Origin: Muribaculaceae bacterium Isolate-013 (NCI)
GTDB lineage: Bacteria > Bacteroidota > Bacteroidia > Bacteroidales > Muribaculaceae
Length of the DNA stretch: 61,329 nt
Assembly: GCA_004102785.1 (NCBI GenBank)
Contig: SCEJ01000015.1
Span: 1 to 61,329, forward strand
Direction of reading: 5' to 3'
Shown here: positions 9,630-19,300 of the stretch, piece by piece
Layout: each line of letters begins with the position of its first letter
Numbering within the stretch: position 1 is the stretch's first letter
Position numbers and translations under genes: made by a program
Notes under the pieces: generated by a model
What the model was told of the DNA's origin: nothing
Seen by the model: only the letters and a program-made list of their open reading frames with translations
Databases searched by the model: none

Positions 9630-9726
9630 GGTAGGACCGGTAGGACGAGTAAGACCGGTAGGACCGGTAGGAGCAGTGGGAGCTCCCACAAGTCCCACAA
9701 GTCCTACCGGTCCTACTCGTCCCACC
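9630..9726. repeat. Inverted array of nonamers after metK
   Basis: Six 9-bp units of the type GTAGGACCG run left to right from 9630, then units of the reverse-complement type (CCTACCGGT, CCCACAAGT) follow. The symmetry centre is GGGAGCTCCC at 9677-9686. The whole could form one long hairpin between the metK 3' end and the aspT-like promoter. It may act as a terminator or RNA stabiliser. The units vary (GTAAGACCG, GTGGGAGCT). Confidence 0.8.
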
Positions 9727-9736
9727 CTGGCCGCTG

Positions 9737-11023
9737 TCAGAGGAAGAGGCGTCGCAGGGCGTCGGCGCGGTCGGTGCGCTCCCAGGTGAAGAGGTCGACC
9801 TCCATTGTCTTGTCGCCGTTGTAGGGGGAGCGGAAGGTTTTGGTGACACGGCAGGGGGTGCGGCCCACATGGCCGTAGGCTGCCGTCTCCTCGTAGATGG
9901 GCTGCCGCAGGCCGAGCTGCGATATGATTTCGGCCGGACGCAGGGGGAAGAGCCCCGATTCTACGATGCGTGCCGAAAGCTCGGCGTCGCTGATAGCCAG
10001 GCGCGATGTGCCGCGGGTGTCGATGTTGACGCTCACCGGCTCTGCCACGCCGATGGCATAGGCGAGCTGCACCAGTGCCTCGTCGGCCAGGCCGGCGGCC
10101 ACTATGTTCTTTGCTATATAGCGCGCGGCATATGCGGCCGAGCGGTCGACTTTCGAGGGGTCTTTGCCCGAGAAGGCGCCGCCGCCGTGGGCGCCGCGGC
10201 CGCCGTAGGTGTCAACGATAATCTTGCGGCCGGTCAGACCGGTGTCGCCGTGGGGGCCTCCGATCACGAATTTGCCTGTGGGGTTGACATGGAGGGTGTA
10301 GCTGCCGTCCATAAACCGGCGCAGGTCATCGGGCAGAGCGGCCTTCACGCGCGGCAGGAGCACCTGCTCCACGTCGCGGCGTATGGTGGCGAGCATCTCG
10401 GCGTCGGCGTCGGCCTGGGAGCGCCCCGGGGCGGGGAGCACGAATTCGTCGTGCTGGGTCGACACCACAATGGTGTCGATGCGCACCGGCCGGTTGTCGC
10501 TGTCATACTCCACAGTCACCTGGCTTTTGGAGTCGGGGCGCAGATAGGTCATCTCCTTCCCCTCGCGGCGTATGGCGGCCAGCTCCTTTACGATGGCATG
10601 GCTCAGCGAGAGGGTCAGGGGGAGATATTCGGGGGTCTCCGAACAGGCGTAGCCGAACATCATGCCCTGGTCGCCGGCGCCCTGCTCGGCAGGTTCGCCG
10701 CGCACCACGCCGCGCGATATGTCGGCCGACTGCTCGTGCACCGCCGACAGCACGCCGCACGACTCGCCGTCGAATTTCAGTTCCGAATTGTTATATCCGA
10801 TGCGGGTGATAACCCGGCGCGCCGTCTCCGGTATGTCGATATACGCCTCCGAGGCGATTTCGCCGGCGATAACCACCTGGCCGGTGGTCACAAGGGTCTC
10901 GCAGGCCACACGGCACTGAGGGTCGTAGGCCAGCAGTTTGTCAAGAATGGCATCGGAAATCTGGTCGGCTACCTTGTCGGGATGCCCCTCGGAGACCGAT
11001 TCTGACGTAAAAAGATAGTTCAT
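9737..11023 (-). CDS. metK: S-adenosylmethionine synthetase
   Basis: Makes S-adenosylmethionine from methionine and ATP. Conserved segments are [16 protein letters not shown] near residue 14, [12 protein letters not shown] near 122 and [19 protein letters not shown] near 290. At 428 aa it is longer than the E. coli enzyme; this is usual in Bacteroidetes. The start at 11023 (ATG) gives [17 protein letters not shown], the normal family N-terminus. A leader of about 130 bases separates it from the -7 box at 11160-11167 and holds a candidate SAM riboswitch. Confidence 0.97.
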   Translation of the reverse strand: MNYLFTSESVSEGHPDKVADQISDAILDKLLAYDPQCRVACETLVTTGQVVIAGEIASEAYIDIPETARRVITRIGYNNSELKFDGESCGVLSAVHEQSADISRGVVRGEPAEQGAGDQGMMFGYACSETPEYLPLTLSLSHAIVKELAAIRREGKEMTYLRPDSKSQVTVEYDSDNRPVRIDTIVVSTQHDEFVLPAPGRSQADADAEMLATIRRDVEQVLLPRVKAALPDDLRRFMDGSYTLHVNPTGKFVIGGPHGDTGLTGRKIIVDTYGGRGAHGGGAFSGKDPSKVDRSAAYAARYIAKNIVAAGLADEALVQLAYAIGVAEPVSVNIDTRGTSRLAISDAELSARIVESGLFPLRPAEIISQLGLRQPIYEETAAYGHVGRTPCRVTKTFRSPYNGDKTMEVDLFTWERTDRADALRRLFL

Positions 11024-11026
11024 ATT

Positions 11027-11075
11027 CTTTTTAGCATTTTTTCAAGTGGTTGCAAGCAATCAAATTTGTCCACAT
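11027..11075 (-). promoter_or_regulatory. Candidate SAM-II-like riboswitch in the metK leader
   Basis: On the minus strand a GUGG/CCAC stem (11070-11073 with 11046-11049) closes a 20-nt loop that ends in UUGCAA. An A-rich tail follows that contains UGCUAAAAAG directly before the ATG. Known SAM-II (metA-type) aptamers have a short stem, a loop of about 19 nt ending in UUGCAA, and a 3' tail with GCUAAAAAG that forms the pseudoknot and masks the ribosome binding site. Position, gene and motifs agree; the pairing was judged by eye only, and the stem is short. Confidence 0.5.
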
Positions 11076-11159
11076 CCGGCCGCGGCAACTCGCGCTGAAC
11101 GCGCCGGCAACGATATGTGAGGCCTGCCGGGATTGCTATATATCCGGCAAAAAGCGGTG

Positions 11160-11197
11160 CAAAGTTACGAAGACTTCGGCTAAATTCGCTACCTTTG
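11160..11197. promoter_or_regulatory. Divergent -7 boxes for metK and the ATP-grasp gene
   Basis: On the minus strand 11160-11167 reads TAACTTTG and drives metK. On the plus strand 11190-11197 reads TACCTTTG and drives the gene at 11220. The boxes are 22 bases apart, so the two promoters overlap and should compete for polymerase. Confidence 0.6.
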
Positions 11198-11219
11198 CAG
11201 AAAATTTCACCCGCGCCAA

Positions 11220-12113
11220 ATGAAATTTATAGAAAATTTACCATTATTCCTGCTCAGGCCCCTGGCAAAAGCCGTGGGCAACCCCTCCATGGCCCGGCAC
11301 ATACTGGCCCTGCGCTACCGCCGCTGGACCGGACGGACCATTGACTGGAACCACCCGGCCAACCTGCAGGAATATATCCTGGCGCAACTAATGGACGCCG
11401 CCGCCGACCCCGCCAGACTGGAGCTGTATGCCACCCTGGCCGATAAGGTGGCCGTGCGCCGGTATGCCGCCACGCGTGCCCCGGGGCTGCGCACCCCCGC
11501 CCTGCTGGGCTCATGGAGACGCCCTGAGGAAATCGGCTGGGAAAGCCTCCCGGAGAAATTCGCGATGAAAACCAACAACGGCTGCGGCACCAATCTCATT
11601 GTACGCGACAAATCCGCCATCGACACCGCGGCCGAAACGCGCCGCCTGCGCCGGTGGCTGCGGTTCCCCTACGGCGAACTCTCGGGGCAGATACACTACT
11701 CGCGCATAGAGCCGCTGATTTTCGCCGAAGAGCTTCTCGAGCCGGCGCCCGGCACCGACAAACTGCCGCTCGACTATAAGTTTTTCTGCTTCAACGGCCG
11801 GCCACGCTTCATATTATATTACGAGGAGCGCAAAGTCAACGGACACCTCACCCCCAACATGGCATTCGACCTTGACTGGCAGCCGATGGAAGTAGTGAAC
11901 CACCCCACCGGCCACATCGTGCCCCCCCCTGCATCGCTGCACGAAATGATACAGGCCGCCGGGAAGCTGAGCGCCGGGCTCCCCTTCGCCCGCGTGGACT
12001 TCTACGACGTCGACGGCCACGCCCTCCTTGGCGAGATAACAATGACACCCGATGTCTGGACCAACTTTACCCCCGAATTCCTCGTAAAGGCCCTCGGCTA
12101 CACCAGGCCCTGA
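11220..12113 (+). CDS. TupA-like ATP-grasp protein
   Basis: A 297-aa protein resembling the TupA-like ATP-grasp family, named after teichuronopeptide biosynthesis. These usually sit in surface polysaccharide loci and are thought to ligate amino acids or similar groups to glycans. Segments such as KFAMKTNNGCGTNLIVRDK, DYKFFCFNGRPRFIL and the late FARVDFYDVDGHALLGEITMTP follow the ATP-grasp order of lysine, nucleotide loop and metal-binding acid residues. It stands alone here, with its own promoter at 11190-11197, so the glycan target is unknown. Confidence 0.8.
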   Translation: MKFIENLPLFLLRPLAKAVGNPSMARHILALRYRRWTGRTIDWNHPANLQEYILAQLMDAAADPARLELYATLADKVAVRRYAATRAPGLRTPALLGSWRRPEEIGWESLPEKFAMKTNNGCGTNLIVRDKSAIDTAAETRRLRRWLRFPYGELSGQIHYSRIEPLIFAEELLEPAPGTDKLPLDYKFFCFNGRPRFILYYEERKVNGHLTPNMAFDLDWQPMEVVNHPTGHIVPPPASLHEMIQAAGKLSAGLPFARVDFYDVDGHALLGEITMTPDVWTNFTPEFLVKALGYTRP

Positions 12114-12213
12114 CTCCCGCCCCATGTAGACACTCCATGTATATCCCCGCTCCGAGTATAGTATATTCCCCGTATATTCCCCCATGTAGATTCCCGTCCT
12201 CCGCAAATTTTAT

Positions 12214-12244
12214 TTTGCAGAACGGATAAAAATCCCTACCTTTG
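12214..12244 (+). promoter_or_regulatory. Promoter of tRNA-Leu
   Basis: TTTG at 12214-12217 and TACCTTTG at 12237-12244 are separated by 19 bp, the standard Bacteroidetes arrangement. The tRNA starts 24 bases after the -7 box. Confidence 0.75.
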
Positions 12245-12268
12245 CCCCACAAACACAACCGCCACAAT

Positions 12269-12350
12269 GCCCGGATGGCGGAATCGGTAGACGCGACGGT
12301 CTCAAACACCGTTGGAGCAATCCATCCCGGTTCGAGCCCGGGTCCGGGTA
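12269..12350 (+). tRNA. tRNA-Leu (CAA anticodon)
   Basis: The acceptor stem pairs GCCCGGA (12269-12275) with TCCGGGT (12343-12349), with one G-U pair and A as the discriminator base. The anticodon stem ACGGT/ACCGT holds the loop CTCAAAC, giving anticodon CAA, which reads UUG. A long variable arm marks it as a class II tRNA, and the T arm is CCCGG-TTCGAGC-CCGGG. The 3' CCA is not encoded. Confidence 0.95.
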
Positions 12351-12358
12351 CTGAAACG

Positions 12359-12396
12359 GAGGATTCTCACTGCGAGAGTCCTCTTTTGTTTTCTTT
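12359..12396 (+). terminator. Terminator of tRNA-Leu
   Basis: A 10-bp stem (GAGGATTCTC with GAGAGTCCTC, one G-U pair) and a 5-nt loop are followed directly by TTTTGTTTTCTTT. Confidence 0.85.
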
Positions 12397-12467
12397 ACCG
12401 GCCATTCAGCCATCGCCTGAAGAACAAACTTCACGTTATAAAACAGCCTCATGAATAACCTCTAAGG

Positions 12468-12785
12468 TTGCGTAACCCAATTATAACCGTCAATTTCATA
12501 TTGGTATCTCAGCATGGAGGAAAACCTATTATAGTTGACGACACATGCTATCAGCTTGATTTCGACAATCCGACGGAGGCTGCTAAGGCATATGAGGCTC
12601 TTAACAGCACTGAGATACAATCATTATTGAAGGCATTGATGTTCAAGGATGCAAAGCGCGTTGTCACCAAGAATCTGTTGATGCGGCTGGATCTTACGCG
12701 GATATGCCGTGAAAAAGGGGCGACAGAGGCCAATCCTGCCACTAAAGATTGTCTCAATCCTCAATTATCCCTGTTTGAGAAGTGA
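12468..12785 (+). pseudogene. Probable 3' fragment of a larger gene
   Basis: An open frame of 105 codons with no ATG near its beginning; the only possible early start is TTG at 12468, and an in-frame stop lies just upstream. The C-terminal part (about residues 50-75, with KDAKRVVTKNLLMRLDL) reminds me of the end of some DNA methyltransferase-type proteins, but this is a weak recollection. It follows the tRNA-Leu terminator directly, a common site for element insertion and decay. I read it as a remnant; a short real gene is the alternative. Confidence 0.45.
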
Positions 12786-12830
12786 CCTGGCACTGAAGGA
12801 GGCTGTTTCAAATTTGCCAGATTCCATCAA

Positions 12831-12915
12831 GCAGTAGGGACGCTCCGTGGAGCGTCCGCAGAATCGACTTATTTTCAATCCTTTGTGCGGATACTCCACG
12901 GAGCGTCCCTACTGC
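12831..12915. repeat. REP-like palindromic unit 1
   Basis: Two 30-bp arms (12831-12860 and 12886-12915) are inverted copies with two mismatches. Each arm itself contains a palindrome built from GGACGCTCC and GGAGCGTCC. The stretch 12786-12968 holds no gene. Related units lie at 32044-32164 and 60952-61158. Confidence 0.85.
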
Positions 12916-12968
12916 AAGAGTGTTTCCGGCATTTTGACACACCCTCTTGGTTTGTTATGGGGAGGGGA

Positions 12969-14993
12969 TTATTCGAGGACGAGCATGGTCCAGTAGTCGA
13001 GGGAGGGGACGGTGACTTTCACCGAGCGCCCCTGCTGGGTGAAATCCAGAGGAAGCGGCACGCCGGCATGCCGGTCGGGGGTGGCTGCCCATACTTTCGA
13101 CACCATCCTGTCGGAGTCGATGTCGAGCGTGATGCTCTCATGGCGCTCCGGCGAGGGCATGTCGGCGTTGAGGTCGCGCCAGCTCATGGAGTTCACATTG
13201 CTGAAGTTGAGCAGATGGTAGACGGCGGCTCCCGAATCCGCTCGGCGCCCGTGAATCACGATTTTGCGCGGCGCCGGCCCTCGATGGGCGTTCCATACGG
13301 AGAGACTGTGGCCCGATAGGGAGGTGATGCTTTCGCCGAGCTCGGACGAGGTGTCGTAGATATAGTTCTCGTAGGCGGTGACAAAGTCGTAATAGCGGGT
13401 TATCGCCTCCACGAGGGTATCGTCCATATGGAGGTTGGTGTTGGGGAAGTATTCGTTGCAGAGCATATTGTAGCCGGTGCCCAGCTCCAGGTGCGCTCCG
13501 CCGAGGGCGAAAATGCACGCATCGGTCAGAAGCACCCCGGGGGTGTTGAAGTTCTTGCCCCGGTTATCCTTGCCGTAGTCATAGTTCATGTAGTTGGCAA
13601 AAACGGTTTTCATGGCGTTGCCGCCCGAGGCGCGGTTGGAAGCCACCACCTTGTAGAGGTCGTCGAAGCCGTCGCAGTCGGCCCACATCTCGTTATAGCA
13701 TACGTCAATTACCCCGGAAGAAGCGATTTCCTGTTCGCCATATCGCGACACAGAGTTCATTATCAGTGTTTTCGACGGATGGCGGGCTTTCAGGGCTTTC
13801 AGCAGCGAGGGGTAGTGCGAGGCAAGGTCGAAGCGGTTTCCCCAGTAATCGTAGACCCATCCGCCGTCGCCGCGCGAGCCGAGCTGGTCAACCTGGAAGC
13901 CGTCGAACCCGAGTGCCGAATAGACCTCTTCGTTGCGGTCGCAGAGATAGCTCTGCCAGCCGGCATTGCCCGGGTCGACCAGAAAGATGTCGCTTTTCCA
14001 TCCCGAGGGTAGCTGGTGCGAGTCCTTGCGGGTGCGCTCCGGATCAAGGAAATAGTACCACTCGGGGCTCACCCCGTCGGCAGCGGCGCCGGCCTGGTCA
14101 AGGGCGCCGAAACCGAGGTTGTAGAAAATCGATTTCATGTTATATCCGTGCTGCACGTCGATAAACATCTTCACCACATTGTGTGAAATCTCGCGCATGG
14201 ATATATCGGTGTAGAAATCATCGGCGCAGTATGGCCAGTGATGTTTCCAGTGCCAGTCCTGGAACTGCACGGCGTTGATGTGGCGGCGGTTGAGGAAAGC
14301 CACATCGCCCGGCACCCACTGCTCCTTTCCGCGTTCATACCAGGCGGTGTAGCCGTAGCGCGGGAAGCGCTTCCAGTCGGACGACACATCCACCCCTATC
14401 GAGCCTAGAATCTGCTCGGCGCCATCGGAGTCAAGGCGGTACACATCAATCATGTATCCCTTGAAATCCTCAGCCGGCGGAATCCACTCCCACCATTCCT
14501 GGCGCAGAGGTTCCTCTCTGAGCACCAGAGCGCCGTGACGGTAGCGCACCACGGCATCAGGATAGTCGGCGAATCTCGCGGCCTGAATCCATACCGGTTC
14601 GCCGGGGCTGTAACAGGCCTTGTCGGTCCAGAGGTCGAAATCCGACATCGGGAACGACCCCGCGGCCGACAGCCTCGAGGCAGCGGTGCCGTGCACCGAG
14701 TCGTCATCACCGATCTGATACACCCAGTTGCCGGCGCCGGCAATCTCCTTGTGCCCCTTGGGGCCGATCCGCTCCGGGGAGGAGGGGTCGCCGTAGTCGG
14801 CGAACACAAACCGCTCGCCGGGCGCAACCGTGGCGACAGCCACATGGAAATTGCCGTCGGGTAGCGCGGTCATGGCCTCGGTCGACGACGGCGGCCAGTC
14901 AACCGACCCCGTCCCGCGGGCTATATGTATATCCCCGGCAGATGCCGCCACAGCGGCCGCGCCTGCCAGCATTAGGATAAATCGTCTGTTCAT
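12969..14993 (-). CDS. Glycoside hydrolase family 66 dextranase
   Basis: A 674-aa secreted enzyme predicted to cut alpha-1,6 links in dextran. A signal peptide covers about residues 1-19. The GH66 core shows RYGYTAWYERGK near 212, NAVQFQDWHWKHHWP near 240 and GFDGFQVDQLG at 362-372. By analogy with streptococcal dextranase, Asp369 would be the nucleophile, and Glu435 in YNEMW the acid/base; their 66-residue spacing is close to that of the known enzyme. A C-terminal beta-sandwich follows. GH66 also contains cycloisomaltooligosaccharide glucanotransferases, but the inserted CBM35 module typical of those is not seen. Its start overlaps the upstream gene as ATGA. Confidence 0.85.
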   Translation of the reverse strand: MNRRFILMLAGAAAVAASAGDIHIARGTGSVDWPPSSTEAMTALPDGNFHVAVATVAPGERFVFADYGDPSSPERIGPKGHKEIAGAGNWVYQIGDDDSVHGTAASRLSAAGSFPMSDFDLWTDKACYSPGEPVWIQAARFADYPDAVVRYRHGALVLREEPLRQEWWEWIPPAEDFKGYMIDVYRLDSDGAEQILGSIGVDVSSDWKRFPRYGYTAWYERGKEQWVPGDVAFLNRRHINAVQFQDWHWKHHWPYCADDFYTDISMREISHNVVKMFIDVQHGYNMKSIFYNLGFGALDQAGAAADGVSPEWYYFLDPERTRKDSHQLPSGWKSDIFLVDPGNAGWQSYLCDRNEEVYSALGFDGFQVDQLGSRGDGGWVYDYWGNRFDLASHYPSLLKALKARHPSKTLIMNSVSRYGEQEIASSGVIDVCYNEMWADCDGFDDLYKVVASNRASGGNAMKTVFANYMNYDYGKDNRGKNFNTPGVLLTDACIFALGGAHLELGTGYNMLCNEYFPNTNLHMDDTLVEAITRYYDFVTAYENYIYDTSSELGESITSLSGHSLSVWNAHRGPAPRKIVIHGRRADSGAAVYHLLNFSNVNSMSWRDLNADMPSPERHESITLDIDSDRMVSKVWAATPDRHAGVPLPLDFTQQGRSVKVTVPSLDYWTMLVLE

Positions 14994-16336
14994 TTCACTG
15001 ATATTTTGAAGATGTTATTATCAACTTTCACCACATAGACACCGCGCGAAACACGGCAGGGAGCCGAAGACGCCACCATGCGCCCGGCCACATCGTAGAC
15101 CGCAAGGGCCCGGTATTCCCCCTCCACGGCAAGCACTCCGCCACGCACGCCCACACTCACTGCGGCACCCTCCGCGTCAGCGACAGCAGAGAGCTCATGG
15201 CGCCTTGCCGAAATGGCAGGAGCGGCGCCGCTGAAGTCAACCGACACGTCGTAATAGCCGTCGGCGGGCACGATATAGCTGAAGCCGTGCATCGGGGCAA
15301 GATTGGCCGTGGCGCCGGCCGTGAGGTCGGTGTCGGTGTCGGGCGATAGAGCGCAGTTGTCCCAGTCGGCGGGATCGGTGCTCAGCTTATAGTATTCACC
15401 CTGCCTGAGATATGCCACGGCAGAGAAGCTCTCGCCACTGGCGCCGGCGAGCTCCACGCATTCACTGCCGGATGTGCCGATATAGAGGCGCTGCGGCACC
15501 GCCGCCACATGCACCCGCCGCGCCCGGCGGTCAAGAGCCACCAGATAACGCCCCGGCGCTGCGGCGAACGCCCCGTCGAGCGACGGCTCGGCGCCCGTGG
15601 CCACATCCACGCCATAGAAACCGCCGCCCGACAGTTCCCCCTTGAATTTCAGGGTGTAGGTGCCGGCGCGGGGCACATTGTATTTGAAATCCACGAAAAC
15701 CCCATCCTTATAGTCCGAGGTGTTATATACCACGGCGTGGCCTCCGGCCGAGAGCACATCCCCCTCGAAAGGGGCATTGTAGCAGGGGACCCAGTCGCGG
15801 CATCCGTCGGCGAGAATCTTAAGCTCGCCGACGCGTAGCTGCCCGGTCCATTCCACATTTCCCTCATCGTCGGCAAAAATAGGTATCACCGTGCTCCCCA
15901 GCCCCCATCCCAGCGCCGCCGGGCCGGTAAGCCCCAGCGCCGGGCGCCGGAAATTCACACTCATATCCCTCATGTTCACAACCATTCTGAGCCATCCGGC
16001 CTCAGGATTGCGGAACGAGTTGGTGCCATAAGGCTGGCGGCTGATGCCCATCTGCTCCATCATACGGATTTCCACACTGTCGCCATCGGGCGCTATTCCT
16101 GCGCCCCAGTCACCACGGCTGTCAAGAAACTTGAAGTTGCCGGCTTCGAGATATCCGTCCCATAAAAAGCAACCGTTGCCGATATTGACCATCTCCTCCG
16201 GAAGCCATTCGTTCCATCCGGCCTCGGTGGCGTCGCCAAGCAGAAACAGCCGCGGCGACTCGCCCCGTGCTCCGGCAGGCACCGCCAGGATGCCTGCCTG
16301 AAGCAGAAGCATGAAAACAAGTTTTGAAATTCTCAT
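14990..16336 (-). CDS. SusE/SusF-like carbohydrate-binding secreted protein with T9SS-type tail
   Basis: A 448-aa protein with a signal peptide (about 1-24) and beta-sandwich modules of the SusE/SusF kind (for example FLLGDATEAGWNEW near 31 and LYIGTSGS near 285). Such proteins bind glucans at the cell surface. The last 70 residues (LAVYDVAGRMVASS...GVYVVKVDNNIFKISVK) match the type A sorting domain of the type IX secretion system. No lipobox cysteine follows the signal, unlike true SusE/F. It overlaps both neighbours as ATGA, so it is translated with the dextranase gene downstream, which suggests it helps to bind dextran. Confidence 0.75.
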   Translation of the reverse strand: MRISKLVFMLLLQAGILAVPAGARGESPRLFLLGDATEAGWNEWLPEEMVNIGNGCFLWDGYLEAGNFKFLDSRGDWGAGIAPDGDSVEIRMMEQMGISRQPYGTNSFRNPEAGWLRMVVNMRDMSVNFRRPALGLTGPAALGWGLGSTVIPIFADDEGNVEWTGQLRVGELKILADGCRDWVPCYNAPFEGDVLSAGGHAVVYNTSDYKDGVFVDFKYNVPRAGTYTLKFKGELSGGGFYGVDVATGAEPSLDGAFAAAPGRYLVALDRRARRVHVAAVPQRLYIGTSGSECVELAGASGESFSAVAYLRQGEYYKLSTDPADWDNCALSPDTDTDLTAGATANLAPMHGFSYIVPADGYYDVSVDFSGAAPAISARRHELSAVADAEGAAVSVGVRGGVLAVEGEYRALAVYDVAGRMVASSAPCRVSRGVYVVKVDNNIFKISVK

Positions 16337-19300
16337 CGTTTTATGAATCGTGCCGAGGCATTATTGTTTCTTGCGATATACACACCCGCGGGGAGAGCCG
16401 AAATATCCATCTGCCCTGCCGAGCCGTTGAGCTGCGCTTCGGCGACCTTCACGCCGCTCACAGAGAAAAGCATCAGCCGGCCGATTTCGCCCGAAGCGCT
16501 GAGGTCAAGGCGGCCGTCGGCTGTGGCGCCGGCCTTGAGCCAGTTGTCGGCGCCGGAGGCCATGCCCACCTCTTCGATTCCGGTAGGATCGTAATATTCA
16601 GCGGTTATGGGCACGATATTGGACTTGGCGGTCTGCCGGTGGCCGGGGGTATTGCGGCGTATGGTGGTAATCTGGTAGCGGTAACGCCCGGGGGTGAGCC
16701 GCTTCGGGTCAAGAACACCGGTGTACACGAAATCCTTGCGCGGCACATCGGTTTCTGCGCTCTCCACAAACACCGGGGCATCCTCCGAGCCGTCATCGTT
16801 GATTCGGATGCGGTGGATTTCATAATATATCACGTTGCCGAACTCCGCCTGCTCCGTCTCGTCCGACATGTTGTTGACAAGCGGGATATTGAACGAATAT
16901 TTCAGATGGTTGTCGTCGTGCTTCTCATTGGTGATGTTGGGGCCGCCCTTCTCCTGGTAGAAAAGGAGGAACGACGCGCCCTGGTCACCCTTGTAAGCGA
17001 AACCATGGTTGAGGTTGAACCATATCTCCACACGCTTGAAGAATTTCCGCTCCGGCTCGCCGCGATACTGCGGCAGAATCGACCCTTCGGCTGTCAGCTT
17101 CTCATTGTTCTCGCCCACGGCGCCGAAACCGATTCCGAAGTTGGCGGCATCCATATCCTCGAAAAGGGTGTACGCCATAATCTCGCCGGCCGAATAGAAG
17201 GCGGCGCGGTCATCACGCCAGGCGCCGTGGCCGGCGTTGGAGAGGAACCAGCGCGTGTGGGTGGTGCCGTTGTCGTCGTACTCGCAGTTTGTGGCCGAGC
17301 CTCCCCAGCCGCTCCACACCTTGAACATACCTTCCATCCATATGTCGTTGACCACAAAGCAGGCGCGGTCGGCGGCAGCAACGGTCATGCAGTCGTCAAG
17401 ATTCTGCACGGCAGGGATGTTGTTGCGCAGATAGCTCTCATCGGGGCAGTTGTAATATGTGCAGAGCACTTCGCGGCGAGTGAAATCATCCTCGGTCACA
17501 TCGATCTGTCCGAACTGGTCGGCGTGAGTGCGTTCCGGAGCATAGTTGAATGTTATGTTGTTCGAGGTATATTCAAAGTCGTCGCCGAAATTGAAATATG
17601 ACGGATGCGCCCTGAGCCAATCGCGGGTGAAGCTCGTCTGGTAGATATATTCGCCGAAAGCGTCGACATAAGGCTTGGCTTTGGCGTCATACTGAATCCA
17701 TGCCTCGCTCCAGCCGTTGCCGCTGTATCCCTGCTGATGATTGAGCGGAGAGGTCGACACGGCGTCGTCATACACCACTTTTGAATTCAGGATGCCGCCT
17801 CCGACAAGCGAGAAAGTGCGCAGACGCGCCACTTCCAGAGGCGTGGTGTTGAGACCGTTGAAAGCCAGATGCACCGGCTGTCCGTCGCCATCGGTCAGAA
17901 GGCGTATCTCCGTCACGCGCGACGGCATCGACTGTATATGCTCCTGGTCGCCGAAGCCCTGAGGGTCAAGCACATTGAGCGCATTGTTGGCAAGCTGCTC
18001 CCAGCCGCCGTGCTGGCGGTATGCGGCAGTGCGGAGAAGGTCATTGTAGCGTGTGCCTGTGAATTTGCCGTCGTTGCGGCCGTTTTCGCCGCCGGGGTAA
18101 ACCCTCGTCAGCGCAAACTCGCGGTTCGCATCCTCGCCCCCGTTGCGCGGGTCGACCACTGTGGGGGCGCCAGTGTCGGTGCAGGAATATGCCCGGTAGG
18201 TCTGTGTGATGTAATCCTCGTAATTGTCAACGGCTCCCACCATCACATATCCGTTGTAGAGCAGGCGGCCGGGGAGGGTATAGCTGCCGTCGGCGGCCGG
18301 TAGCAGCTCCCACTCAGGCTGGAGGCGCCATGCTCCCATGCGCTGTCCGACAATGAAATAATGCACGCGGCCATTCTCGAAATCGCTTTCGGTCAAAGGC
18401 ATATGCACCTCCACCGGGCCGGCAAGCGTAAGCCTCGGCCGGCCGTCGGCGTCAAGAGCGAGGGTTACATTGTAGAATCCCGAGGCGTTCACAGCCACCC
18501 CTTCGCCACGGCGGTCGCCTACCGTGGGGGTAAGAGTCTGGCCGCCATCGATATACATGTGGTTTCTGAGGAAGAAGCCGTCGGCGGCCTCATGAGGCTC
18601 CATCACCACGCGCCCGGCAGATTCCCCCTCTATCGCCGCCTCCCGGTAAGCCAGGTTATAGCTTACGCCGCCGTCACCGACGGTTACCGACGGCACATAC
18701 CAGCCGGCAGCGCCGGTCGACGGCGATGCCATCACATCGCCATCCACCTTGAAGTCGAACGGAGTGGATGCCGGGAGCCAGCTCAGGGAGCCGGTGGTGT
18801 TGCGATAGCTTCCGGAAGCCTCGTCGAACTCCATCATGCACACACCTTCTACCAACACTGACTCGGGAGCGCTCACCCACAGCGACAGAGTGCCGTCGCC
18901 GGCACTGCTCGGAGCCACCGCCACCGAGCGGAAGCCAGGCGAGGCAACCTTGAGGTCGGCGCCGTCGGCAACGGGACGCAGATATGTCAGGCTGCCGTCG
19001 GTCACGGTAGCTTTGTTCCATGTGTCGGAGCCGTAGTAATGGCCGTCGACAACAACCTTGAATTCGCCCGAGGGGGTAAAGAAAATATGCTTTGCCGAGA
19101 ACACCCCGTTGCCTTCGTGCGAGAGCGACGGATTGGTATCGACATCGGTCCACGAGGCAAGGGCGCCCGGGCCGGCGATACGCACCGACCCCGCCATGCG
19201 GAAGAACGCCACGGCCTTGGTGACGGCATTGACGCTTACGCGGAACAGTCCGGGAGTTATGTCGGGGTCGTTCGAGTGGTTGGCCATATCGGGCCATCCG

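Noticed and set aside
9423-9870. Possible Ser/Arg/Tyr repeat proteins over the nonamer array
   Set aside because: The repeated residues come from translating the 9-bp DNA units in both directions. No start or ribosome site supports them.
12831-12915. CRISPR-like repeats
   Set aside because: The units are palindromic and unevenly spaced, with no constant-length spacers and no cas genes in the window.
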